From Rhodanobacter sp. 7MK24 (lineage in GTDB: Bacteria > Pseudomonadota > Gammaproteobacteria > Xanthomonadales > Rhodanobacteraceae), in NCBI RefSeq assembly GCF_014842995.1, contig NZ_JACYXL010000006.1, forward strand, positions 124,001-188,000: DNA of 64,000 bases, read 5' to 3'. This document shows positions 25,530 to 33,210 of this stretch, one piece after another; positions within the stretch are counted from its first letter, which is position 1; each line of letters opens with the position of its first letter. The translations under genes and the position numbers were made by a program. The notes under the pieces were generated by a model, which was not told where the DNA came from, did not search any database, and saw only the letters and a program-made list of their open reading frames with translations.

Positions 25530-27317
25530 TTACCGCTGATACCGCATGGCGTTCGCCACCGAAGCGGCATTCCACGAACCCCAACCGGATGCCTGGTTGT
25601 ACTGGCCCGGCACCACCGAGTACGCCCCGTTGCTGCCTCCCGTGAGGAAGTTGTAGCAGTCGAGGCAGTCGCCCTTGGTCTTTTTCACTTGCGCCGTGCC
25701 GATGTCGTAGAAGGTCTGTGGCCAGAAATACGGCGGGATGCCGCTCTGCAGGATCCTGGCATAGGTGCCGGCCAGCAGCGGCGCGGCAAGGCTGGTGCCG
25801 CCATAAACGGCCCATTGCTGCTGGAAAGTGCCGCTGCTGTCGACATAGCCGGTCACCACCCACAGGCCGGTGTTGGGATCGCCATCCATCACGAAGTCCG
25901 GCGTGCCGCGCATGCTGCCGACGACGTTCGCCACGACATCCTGGTACCAGGGGCGCTGCTCGGTCGCGGCCGGGCCGCTTTCGCTGTCGACCCACAAGGT
26001 TTCGTGGTCGTAGGTGCTGTACGAGTCGGCCGTGTTGATGAGGGTGGAAGCGCCCACCGAAACGACATAGGGCGAACTGGCCGGGAAGCCGGTGGAACTC
26101 GCGTTGTCGGAACAGTTCGGATAGCCGCCGTCGTCCTGGGTGACGGCGAACACGGTGAGTCCCTTGGCTATCGCCGCGTACAGCTCCTGGTCCCAGCTGT
26201 TGCGCAGATCCTGCGGGATATCCGAATCGCACGAGGCCGCAAACGACAGCGAGATGGTGGTGTGGTTGTCGTTGACGGCAGCCGTCACTGCCGTCAGCTC
26301 GTCGCTCAGGTCGGTCGAAGGCGCCGAGTAGAACGCGATCTGCTGCAGGCCGCCGCTCATGGCCGTGACGGCATCGATGTCGAGTACCGCTTCGGTTTGC
26401 GCCTCGTAATCGCCCGCGGTGTATCCGGTGGGATAGGTGATGGCGAGCGGAATCGGCGTGATGCCGTAGCCATTGGCCCAGGTCTGGTACAGCGCAGGGG
26501 TTTCACCCTGGTCGCCCACGCCGATGATCGCCACTGACTGGCTCAACGCGGGAGCCAATCCGTCAGCGTTGTAGAGCTGCGGAAAATCCGTCGGCGCATG
26601 CACGCATTCGCGGCAAGCCACGGTGGTGTCGCCAGACGCCGCTTGCGTGCCCGGCGCCTTCTTGCCCTTCGCCGAAACCTTGGCCGTGAGCTTCGGCCCG
26701 TTCTTTCCTGCCGTGGCCGCTTTCGCGGCCGACAGGCCGCGCTCGCTGTATGAGCGCAAGCCGAGCACCGCGCCGACCACTCCACTCAACGAAGCCGGAA
26801 TTTGTACCGCATCGACATTGGCTATGCCCGAACCGTTGGCATTGGTCACCTTGTACAGCCGCGTGCCAAACGCCGACTGCACGCCGGATGCCGTGCCTTC
26901 GGCCGTGACGATCACATTGTCTTTCGACACGTGGATATTTCCGAAACCGTTGGCGCGGAGGAAGTTGACGACGCGCGCGGCATCGTCGCCGTGCGGCAGG
27001 TAGCGGGCCGCCAGGTCGCTGTCCGTCAGCGGCGCGTGCGCATGCGTGCGCACGAGGTCGGCCATCTGCCTGAGTTCGTCCGTGTCGTGCATCTTGAGCA
27101 CGACGTTGACGCGAACCGGCTCGAACGCCCCCATCATGCTCGCCTTGTCGGTGGATTGAAGCTTGACGCCCTCCGCAAGGGCCACGTTCGTGCCACTTGT
27201 TGCGGTGCCGCTTGCCGGCGGACTGCCGGTGGCAAGCGCGATTCCCATTGCACTGGTACACGCCAACCCGCACACGGCAACCCTCATTGCCGTGGACAAT
27301 GTCGTCTTCCGAATCAT
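25530..27317 (-). CDS. secreted S53 serine-carboxyl peptidase (sedolisin/kumamolisin type)
   Basis: A 595-residue preproenzyme. It has a signal peptide (about 1-30), a pro-kumamolisin activation domain (about 50-195, with LTDSDLAARYLPHGDDAARVVNFL in parts) and a catalytic domain (about 225-595). The catalytic Glu and Asp lie in TEAVLDIDAV (E-x3-D), and the nucleophile Ser is in YGGTSLAAPLLAG (GGTS instead of the usual SGTS). The calcium-site end is altered: YSVVPGQYNQASGWGS lacks the usual Asp. Relatives are acid-active; kumamolisin-As cleaves collagen. The ATG at 27317 has GGGGAGAGAG upstream. It is divergent from the hydroxyproline dehydratase gene and follows the same strand as the receptor. 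Confidence 0.9.
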   Translation of the reverse strand: MIRKTTLSTAMRVAVCGLACTSAMGIALATGSPPASGTATSGTNVALAEGVKLQSTDKASMMGAFEPVRVNVVLKMHDTDELRQMADLVRTHAHAPLTDSDLAARYLPHGDDAARVVNFLRANGFGNIHVSKDNVIVTAEGTASGVQSAFGTRLYKVTNANGSGIANVDAVQIPASLSGVVGAVLGLRSYSERGLSAAKAATAGKNGPKLTAKVSAKGKKAPGTQAASGDTTVACRECVHAPTDFPQLYNADGLAPALSQSVAIIGVGDQGETPALYQTWANGYGITPIPLAITYPTGYTAGDYEAQTEAVLDIDAVTAMSGGLQQIAFYSAPSTDLSDELTAVTAAVNDNHTTISLSFAASCDSDIPQDLRNSWDQELYAAIAKGLTVFAVTQDDGGYPNCSDNASSTGFPASSPYVVSVGASTLINTADSYSTYDHETLWVDSESGPAATEQRPWYQDVVANVVGSMRGTPDFVMDGDPNTGLWVVTGYVDSSGTFQQQWAVYGGTSLAAPLLAGTYARILQSGIPPYFWPQTFYDIGTAQVKKTKGDCLDCYNFLTGGSNGAYSVVPGQYNQASGWGSWNAASVANAMRYQR

Positions 27318-27466
27318 TTGCTCTCTCCCCGCATTGGTCATGGGCCAGACCATCGGACGATGGCTGGATATGTCGAGCCGAACATCAGCCAGAGCCCCTC
27401 ATGCACTGACGGGTTGCAGTATTGAAACCATCGATGGCGGCGTCTTGATCGGATTCGTCCGGGAAG

Positions 27467-27483
27467 CGTGCGGAATTCGCACG
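27467..27483. promoter_or_regulatory. palindromic candidate operator between divergent genes (site C)
   Basis: CGTGCGGAATTCGCACG, a 17-nt near-perfect palindrome. It lies 150 nt upstream of the sedolisin start and 69 nt upstream of the dehydratase start. Its core recurs before the PAS-AraC gene (20595) and the receptor gene (25050-25060). It could control both divergent genes; this is inferred from position and repetition. Confidence 0.45.
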
Positions 27484-27551
27484 GTAACGGCGCAAGGCGG
27501 CCGCACGGTGCCATGCTTGGCATCACCGTATTTGCCGGCACGATCACGCAA

Positions 27552-28565
27552 ATGAGCGACTACGTCCGCCAGCTCCACACCGTCGACCTGCATACCGGCG
27601 GCGAGCCGCTGCGCGTGGTGCTTTCCGGATTGCCGCCATTGCCCGCGGGCACGATGCTGCAGAAGCGTGCCTGGCTGCGCGAACACCACGACGACCTGCG
27701 CCGCTTCCTGATGTTGGAGCCACGCGGCCACGCGGACATGTATGGCGCCTACCTGTTCCCGCCGGTCACGCCCGGCGCCGATTTCGGCGTGATCTTCCTG
27801 CACAACGAGGGTTACAGCGACATGTGCGGGCACGGCATCATCGCGCTCGGCAGGTTGCTGGTGGAACTGGGCATGGTCGAGCGGCAGTCGCCGCGCACGC
27901 GCATCGCCTTCGACGCACCCGCGGGTTTCATCGAGGCGTGGGTGGAATGGGACGGTCGGCACGCCGGACGCACGACGTTCCGCAATGTGCCCGGCTTCAT
28001 CTACCGTCGCGACGTCGCGGTGCGGACGCGCGACTTCGGCGCGATCACCGGCGACATCGTGTTCGGCGGTGCCTTCTACTACTACCTCGCCGCGCCGGAC
28101 GGGTTGTCCATCGCGCCCGAAAACGTGCGTACGCTGATCGAACTCGGCGCGCAGGCGAAAGCGGCCGTGGTTGCGCAGATACCGATCCGGCATCCGCTGG
28201 AGCCGGACCTGGACCAGCTTTACGGCAGCATCATCGACGGGCCGCCGAATGCGGCCTCCGCCGGTGCGGACCAAAGCAACGTCTGCATCTTCGCCGATCG
28301 CGAGGTGGATCGTTCGCCCACCGGCACCGGCAGTTCGGGTCGTGCCGCGCAGTTGTTCCTGCGCGGTCGACTCGGATTGAACCAGGCCTATGTCAATGCC
28401 AGCATCGTTGGCAGCCGCTTCGAGGTGCGTGTGGTCGAAGCCGTCAAGATCGGCCCGTTCGACGGCGCCATCACCGAAGTGACCGGCGAGGCGCACATCA
28501 TGGGTTTCAACCATTGGGTGCTGGAACGCGAGGATCCGTTTCCGCAAGGGTTTTTCCTGCGATGA
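27552..28565 (+). CDS. trans-3-hydroxy-L-proline dehydratase (proline racemase superfamily)
   Basis: A 337-residue enzyme of the proline racemase fold. The first active-site cysteine is present (Cys92, MCGHG), but the second is Thr257 in DRSPTGTG. In this superfamily Cys/Cys enzymes are racemases or 4-hydroxyproline epimerases, while Cys/Thr enzymes (as in human L3HYPDH) dehydrate trans-3-hydroxy-L-proline to delta-1-pyrroline-2-carboxylate. The next gene, overlapping by 4 nt (ATGA), encodes an Ldh-type reductase suited to the product, supporting this call. ATG 27552 (MSDYVRQL) is the family start. It is cytoplasmic, with no signal peptide. Automatic annotation may wrongly call it 4-hydroxyproline epimerase. 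Confidence 0.85.
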   Translation: MSDYVRQLHTVDLHTGGEPLRVVLSGLPPLPAGTMLQKRAWLREHHDDLRRFLMLEPRGHADMYGAYLFPPVTPGADFGVIFLHNEGYSDMCGHGIIALGRLLVELGMVERQSPRTRIAFDAPAGFIEAWVEWDGRHAGRTTFRNVPGFIYRRDVAVRTRDFGAITGDIVFGGAFYYYLAAPDGLSIAPENVRTLIELGAQAKAAVVAQIPIRHPLEPDLDQLYGSIIDGPPNAASAGADQSNVCIFADREVDRSPTGTGSSGRAAQLFLRGRLGLNQAYVNASIVGSRFEVRVVEAVKIGPFDGAITEVTGEAHIMGFNHWVLEREDPFPQGFFLR

Positions 28566-29596
28566 ACACCGCATCCTCCGACACCCTGCGCGTGCCGCTC
28601 GACGAACTGGGCGAGCAGATCCGTGCCGCCTTGCGTAGCCTGGGCCTGGGCGAAGCGCACGTGCAGGCGATGGCACGCGTGATCGTCGCCGGACAGCGCG
28701 ACGCCTGTCAGTCGCATGGCATCTATCGCGTGCTGACCTGCGCGCGGACCGTGCACGCAGGCAAGGTCGACTTGCAGGCCGAACCCGTCGTCGAATCCGA
28801 CGGCAGCGCCGTGGTGCGTGTGGATGCGCGTCGTGCGTTCTCGCCGCTGGCCTTCGAGCGCAGCCTGCCGGTGCTGGCCGAGGCGGCGCACAGACACGGC
28901 GTCGCCGCGCTGGCGATACGCCACTGCTTCCACTTCTCCGCCTTGTGGCCGGAAATCGAGGCCGTCGTCGCGCACGGCCTGGCCGCACTCGCGCTCACGC
29001 CCAGCCACGCGTGGGTCGCACCCGCCGGCGGTCACCGACCGGTGTTCGGCACCAATCCCGTCGCCTTCGGCTGGCCGCGCCCCGGCCCGTATCCGCTGGT
29101 GTTCGACTTCGCCACCAGCGCGATCGCGCGCGGCGACCTGGAGCTGCACCGCCGCATCGGCACGCCGCTGCCGTCAGGGTGTGGCGTGGACGCCGACGGC
29201 CATCCATCGATCGATCCCGTCGCGATCGCCGGCGGTGCGATGCACACCTTCGGCGGCCACAAGGGTTCGGCGCTGGCGATGATGGTGGAACTCATGGGCG
29301 GTGCGTTGATCGGCGACTGGACCAGCCGCGAATCGCTGGACTTCGATCAGGGCGCCGGCGCCGCACCCTGCCACGGCGAACTGATTCTTGCCTTCGATCC
29401 TGCGCGTCTCGGCGGAGCGGACGCCGCCGATGGTGCGCGGCGCGCCGAGGAAATGTTCGGTGCGATCACCGCACAAGGCGCGCGCCTGCCTTCGCAACGC
29501 CGTTTCGAAGCGCGCGAACGCAGCCTGCGCGAAGGCGCAACGGTTCCATCGGGGCTTTACCGCGAGATCCTGGCCATGGCAGCGGCCGACGCGTAG
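28562..29596 (+). CDS. Ldh-family (malate/L-lactate DH-like) delta-1-pyrroline-2-carboxylate reductase
   Basis: A 344-residue NAD(P)H-dependent oxidoreductase of the Ldh_2 (YlbC/DpkA-like) family. Signatures are ALAIRHCFHFSALWPEIEAV (catalytic His region), ALTPSHAWVAPAGGHRPVFG, TNPVAFGWPRPGPYPLVFDF and MHTFGGHKGSALAMMVELM. Members reduce ketimines such as pyrroline-2-carboxylate or piperideine-2-carboxylate; older names are malate or L-lactate dehydrogenase. Its ATGA overlap with the dehydratase suggests a two-step route from trans-3-hydroxy-L-proline to L-proline. Confidence 0.86.
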   Translation: MNTASSDTLRVPLDELGEQIRAALRSLGLGEAHVQAMARVIVAGQRDACQSHGIYRVLTCARTVHAGKVDLQAEPVVESDGSAVVRVDARRAFSPLAFERSLPVLAEAAHRHGVAALAIRHCFHFSALWPEIEAVVAHGLAALALTPSHAWVAPAGGHRPVFGTNPVAFGWPRPGPYPLVFDFATSAIARGDLELHRRIGTPLPSGCGVDADGHPSIDPVAIAGGAMHTFGGHKGSALAMMVELMGGALIGDWTSRESLDFDQGAGAAPCHGELILAFDPARLGGADAADGARRAEEMFGAITAQGARLPSQRRFEARERSLREGATVPSGLYREILAMAAADA

Positions 29597-29631
29597 CACG
29601 ACGCGGTCAAAACGGCTCGAACAAAGAGAGT

Positions 29632-29661
29632 GCGTTGCGGGGCCCTTCGACCCCGCTACGC
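29632..29661. terminator. hairpin between convergent genes
   Basis: GCGGGG (29637-29642) pairs with CCCCGC (29651-29656), extended by a further GCG/CGC pair. It lies between the reductase gene and the first alpha-galactosidase gene, 36 nt from each stop. There is no T-run, so its role as terminator is tentative. Confidence 0.4.
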
Positions 29662-29696
29662 CGCACTGGATGTCCCGACGTTTCGGGAGCAGGCGC

Positions 29697-30884
29697 TCAC
29701 TCTATCCGCAGCATCGCCACGCCATGCGACGGCACGTCGGCGGTGAAGCTGCCGCGTGCGGCCGGCAGATCCTTGTGCGTCCAGAGGTCGCGCACCTTCA
29801 TGCGCAGCGAGGCCGGCAGGTTCAAGTCCGCCCAGTCCACGGTGATCGCGTGGGCGGTGGCGCCGCGGTTGAGCAACAGCACCGCGCGTCCGCCGCCCTT
29901 GAGCGGGCGCGCCCAGACCTCGTAGTCGCCCTGCTTGGCGACGCGGCTGGCTTCGATGCCCAGCGGGTCCTGGTCCACCGCGATCACCTCGCGGTTGGTG
30001 AGGATGGCCTTGGTCTCCGCGCTCATGTCGGCGAGGTCGTTGCCGGCCATCAGCGGCGCGGCCAGCATGGCCCACAGGCTGAAGTGGGACTGGTACTCCA
30101 CGTTGCTCATGCCGCCGTTGCCCACTTCCAGCATGTCCGGGTCGTTCCAGTGGCCGGGACCGGCGAAGCCGTCCAATCCCACCTGCAGGTCGAGGATGGC
30201 CAGCACGCTGTGCTGGTAGCCGTCCTGGCCCGACCAGTGGTCGTAGATGTCGTCGGTGGTGCGCCAGAGGTTGCCGACGTTCTTCGCCCACAGCCACGGC
30301 TTGTTGACGCCCCACTCGCAGATGCTGAACACGATGGGGCGGCCGGTGGCGCGCAGGGCGTCGCTCATCGTCGTGTACGTGGACGGTGCATCCTGCGTAT
30401 AGGTGGAGCACCAGTCGTATTTCAGGTAATCGACGCCCCACGAGGCATAGGTGCGCGCGTCCTGGTACTCGTGCCCCCAACTGCCTGGGCGCTTGCCGCA
30501 GGTGAGTTGGCCGGCGTCGGAGTAGATGCCGAACTTCAGGCCCTTGGCGTGAATGTAGTCGCCCAGCGCCTTCATGCCGGAGGGGAAACGCAGCGGATCG
30601 GGCCGGATGTTGCCCTTGGCGTCGCGCTCGCCCTGCCAGCAATCGTCGATGACGATATAGACGTAGCCGGCGTCGCGCATGCCGGAGCTGACCATCGCAT
30701 CCGCCGCCTGCCGGATCAGCTTCTCGTTGATCTTGCAACCGAACCTGTTCCAGGTGTTCCAGCCCATCGGCGGCGTCAGTGCCAGTCCGTTCGGCGTGCG
30801 CGGTGGCGCGGACTCGGCATGCAGCATCGCTGCGACCAGACCGCAAGCCAGCACCATCGTCAACAGCATCCGCAATCGCTTCAC
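29697..30884 (-). CDS. GH27 alpha-galactosidase, copy 1
   Basis: A 395-residue secreted or periplasmic glycoside hydrolase of family 27. A signal peptide (about 1-22, ending AMLHA) precedes a (beta/alpha)8 barrel with LTPPMGWNTWNRFGCKINE. The nucleophile Asp is in YLKYDWCST and the acid/base Asp in GHWNDPDMLEVGNGG. The C-terminal beta domain (about 300-395) ends RGSFTADVPSHGVAMLRIE. It hydrolyses terminal alpha-galactosyl residues, for example from galactomannan or raffinose sugars. GTG 30884 with AGGAACGG upstream is the preferred start; ATG 30869 is possible. A second GH27 gene lies 58 nt upstream on the same strand. Confidence 0.92.
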   Translation of the reverse strand: MKRLRMLLTMVLACGLVAAMLHAESAPPRTPNGLALTPPMGWNTWNRFGCKINEKLIRQAADAMVSSGMRDAGYVYIVIDDCWQGERDAKGNIRPDPLRFPSGMKALGDYIHAKGLKFGIYSDAGQLTCGKRPGSWGHEYQDARTYASWGVDYLKYDWCSTYTQDAPSTYTTMSDALRATGRPIVFSICEWGVNKPWLWAKNVGNLWRTTDDIYDHWSGQDGYQHSVLAILDLQVGLDGFAGPGHWNDPDMLEVGNGGMSNVEYQSHFSLWAMLAAPLMAGNDLADMSAETKAILTNREVIAVDQDPLGIEASRVAKQGDYEVWARPLKGGGRAVLLLNRGATAHAITVDWADLNLPASLRMKVRDLWTHKDLPAARGSFTADVPSHGVAMLRIE

Positions 30885-30942
30885 CGTCCGTTCCTCGTGC
30901 AAAGAATCGTGTGAGCCGCGCACCGGCGGTGCGCGACCCGCG

Positions 30943-32145
30943 TCAGTTGTCGATACGAACCATCACCACGCCGTGCGAGGGAACCTCGGCGGCGAAGCTG
31001 CCGCTTGCGCGCGGCAGGTCCTTGTGTTGCCACAGGTCGCGCACGCGCATGGCCACGCCCCTGGGATAGCCGAGCATGTCCCAGTCCGCGGCGATACGGC
31101 TCGCCTGCGCGCCACGGTTGAACAGCACCACCGCTCGGCCGCCACCCTTGAGCGGCTTGGACCACACTTCATGGTCGCCATCCTTGAATACGCGCTGCCC
31201 CTGCACGCCCAGCGCATCCTGATCCACTGCAATCACTTCGCGGTTGGTGAGGATGACCCTGGTCTCCGCGCTCATGTGGGCGAGGTCGTTGCCGGCCATC
31301 AGCGGTGCGGCCATCTCTGCCCACAGGCTGAACTGCGATTTGTATTCCTCGTTGCTCATGCCGCCGTTGCCGATTTCCAGCATGTCGGGATCGTTCCAGT
31401 GGCCTGGACCCGCGTAGTGCGCCAGCTCGGCCTGCATGTCCACGATGTTGGTCATGCCGTTCTGGCGGCCTGCACGGCTTTCCCAGCCGTCATAGATATC
31501 GCCGGTAGTGCGCCAGAGGTCGCCGACGTTCTGCGCCCACAACCAATCCTTGTTGCTGCCCCAGTCACACTGGCTGAACACAATGGGGCGGCCGGTGGCG
31601 CGCAGTGCGTCGCTCATCAGCGTGTAGGAGGACTCGCCGTCCTGCGTCCCCGTGTTGCACCAGTCGTACTTGAGGTAATCCACGCCCCAGGAAGCGTAGG
31701 TGCGCGCGTCCTGGTATTCGTGGCCGCGGCTGCCGGGACGGCCGGCGCAGGTTTTCGACCCCGCGTCGGAATAGATGCCGAACTTCAATCCCTTCGAGTG
31801 TATGTAGTCGGCCAGTGCCTTGATGCCGGAGGGGAAGCGCCCGGCGTCGGCGGTGATGTTGCCTTCGGCGTCGCGCGGGCCGTGCCAGCAGTCGTCGATC
31901 ACCACGTACTGGTAGCCGGCGTCCTTCATGCCCGAACTTGCCATCGCATCGGCGGCGGCGCGGATGGTCCGCTCGTCGATGTTGCATCCGAAGTGGTTCC
32001 ACGAGTTCCAGCCCATCGGTGGCGTGAGCGCCAGCCCGTTCGGTTGCCGTGGCGGTTGGGGCGGCTGTCCTCCAGCATATGCAGGCGATCCGACGCACGC
32101 GAACCACGACAGCAGCATGAAACCCGACATTACCAACCAGCGCAT
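30943..32145 (-). CDS. GH27 alpha-galactosidase, copy 2
   Basis: A 400-residue paralogue of the downstream gene with the same layout: signal peptide (about 1-24, ending SPAYA), GLALTPPMGWNSWNHFGCNI, nucleophile in YLKYDWCNTG, acid/base in GHWNDPDMLEIGNGG, and a C-terminal beta domain ending SHGVVMVRIDN. The two proteins are highly similar over their full length, so they look like a tandem duplication. ATG 32145 has CGGGGAG upstream. It is probably the promoter-proximal gene of a two-gene operon; two inverted repeats lie 46-106 nt upstream. Confidence 0.92.
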   Translation of the reverse strand: MRWLVMSGFMLLSWFACVGSPAYAGGQPPQPPRQPNGLALTPPMGWNSWNHFGCNIDERTIRAAADAMASSGMKDAGYQYVVIDDCWHGPRDAEGNITADAGRFPSGIKALADYIHSKGLKFGIYSDAGSKTCAGRPGSRGHEYQDARTYASWGVDYLKYDWCNTGTQDGESSYTLMSDALRATGRPIVFSQCDWGSNKDWLWAQNVGDLWRTTGDIYDGWESRAGRQNGMTNIVDMQAELAHYAGPGHWNDPDMLEIGNGGMSNEEYKSQFSLWAEMAAPLMAGNDLAHMSAETRVILTNREVIAVDQDALGVQGQRVFKDGDHEVWSKPLKGGGRAVVLFNRGAQASRIAADWDMLGYPRGVAMRVRDLWQHKDLPRASGSFAAEVPSHGVVMVRIDN

Positions 32146-32190
32146 CGACTTCTCCCCGGTGTGCGAAACGTGCAATGGAATGCATTCGGC

Positions 32191-32251
32191 CGACTTCGTG
32201 TCACGCGAAGTCGCACACAGCATAATGTCCGACAATAGAACAATTGTCGGA
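32191..32251. promoter_or_regulatory. two inverted repeats upstream of the alpha-galactosidase operon
   Basis: CGACTTCG-TGTCACG-CGAAGTCG at 32191-32213 and TCCGACAAT-AGAACA-ATTGTCGGA at 32228-32251. Both are exact dyads in the spacer before the alpha-galactosidase start, and a -10-like TATGCT on the minus strand lies between them. They could be operators for a sugar-responsive repressor; no regulator gene is adjacent. Confidence 0.5.
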
Positions 32252-32401
32252 TGATTTGGCCGGCCATTCAACATTGCTATGCAGCACGGGTGCCGCTTCC
32301 GCGGCACTGGTGGAAGATGGATTGCCAAGCGGCGCGAAGCCCCTGGCTATACTCGCGACCTGTTGCCCGCGCGCGATGCGGGCTGGACCGCCGGGCACCG
32401 C

Positions 32402-33157
32402 ATGGGTCGCAAGCCGCACATTCCGTCGTTGCATGGCCGCATCGTGGTCATCACCCGTCCGGCCGGCACCGCTGCCGCGATGGCGCGGCGCGTGCGCGCC
32501 TGCGGCGGTGTGCCGTTGCTTTTGCCCGGTCTGTCCCTGCGTGCTGTCGACGATCCGCGGTTGCCCGCAGCCATGCGTGCCGCGTTGAAGGACGAGCTGC
32601 TGGTGTTCACCAGTCCGGCGGCAGTGCGTTTCGCCGCCGCGCTGCTCCCCTTGCGCAGCAAGGCCATGGTGCTCGCGGTGGGGCAGGGCACGGTGCAGGC
32701 GTTGCGCAGGCATGGCGTGCGGGCGCAGGCGCCTGCACGGCAAGATAGTGAAGGCGTGCTCGATTTGCCGGCGATGCAAAACCTGTCAGGCAAGCGCGTG
32801 GTCTTGGTAGGTGCCCCTGGCGGTCGCCGCCTGTTGCACGGGCAACTGGCCGCACGTGGCGCGCAATGCCACGAGGTGCAGGTGTATCGACGCGTGCCCC
32901 CGCGACTGGACAGGCGGCATGTCGATGCGGTGCTGGCGTTGCCGCGTTCGGCGCGCGTGCTGCTCTCCAGCACCGAGGCGCTGCACAATCTGACGGGCTG
33001 GTTGCCCGCGTCGGCCATGGTGCGCTTGCGGAAAGCCATGGCCGTGGTCAGCAGCGAGCGCTTGGCACAAGCGGCGCAGGGCGAGGGTTTCACGCGCATC
33101 GTGCTGGCCAGGTCTGCGCTGGCTGCCGATCTGCTTGAGGCCGCCGCATCGCGTTGA
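32402..33157 (+). CDS. hemD: uroporphyrinogen-III synthase
   Basis: A 251-residue HemD-fold enzyme that closes hydroxymethylbilane to uroporphyrinogen III in haem synthesis. It is recognised from IVVITRPAGTAAAMARRVRA at the N-terminus, LVFTSPAAVRFAAALL, LVGAPGGRRLLHGQLAARGA and VLLSSTEALHNLTGWLP. Sequence conservation in this family is low, and context supports the call: hemX- and hemY-like genes follow. ATG 32402 (MGRKPHIPSL) is chosen; the longer frame from 32279 would overlap the upstream promoter region. hemC is not adjacent. Confidence 0.87.
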   Translation: MGRKPHIPSLHGRIVVITRPAGTAAAMARRVRACGGVPLLLPGLSLRAVDDPRLPAAMRAALKDELLVFTSPAAVRFAAALLPLRSKAMVLAVGQGTVQALRRHGVRAQAPARQDSEGVLDLPAMQNLSGKRVVLVGAPGGRRLLHGQLAARGAQCHEVQVYRRVPPRLDRRHVDAVLALPRSARVLLSSTEALHNLTGWLPASAMVRLRKAMAVVSSERLAQAAQGEGFTRIVLARSALAADLLEAAASR

Positions 33158-33210
33158 CGGCTTCACGAGCTTGCAACGAACGCTTGAGGGCTGCCTGTTA
33201 GCATGCCGGC

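Noticed and set aside
27552..28565. Annotation as 4-hydroxyproline 2-epimerase or proline racemase
   Set aside because: The second catalytic residue is Thr, not Cys, and the coupled downstream gene is a pyrroline-2-carboxylate-type reductase.
28562..29596. Annotation as malate or L-lactate dehydrogenase
   Set aside because: The Ldh_2 fold is shared, but its ATGA coupling to a hydroxyproline dehydratase favours a ketimine reductase role.
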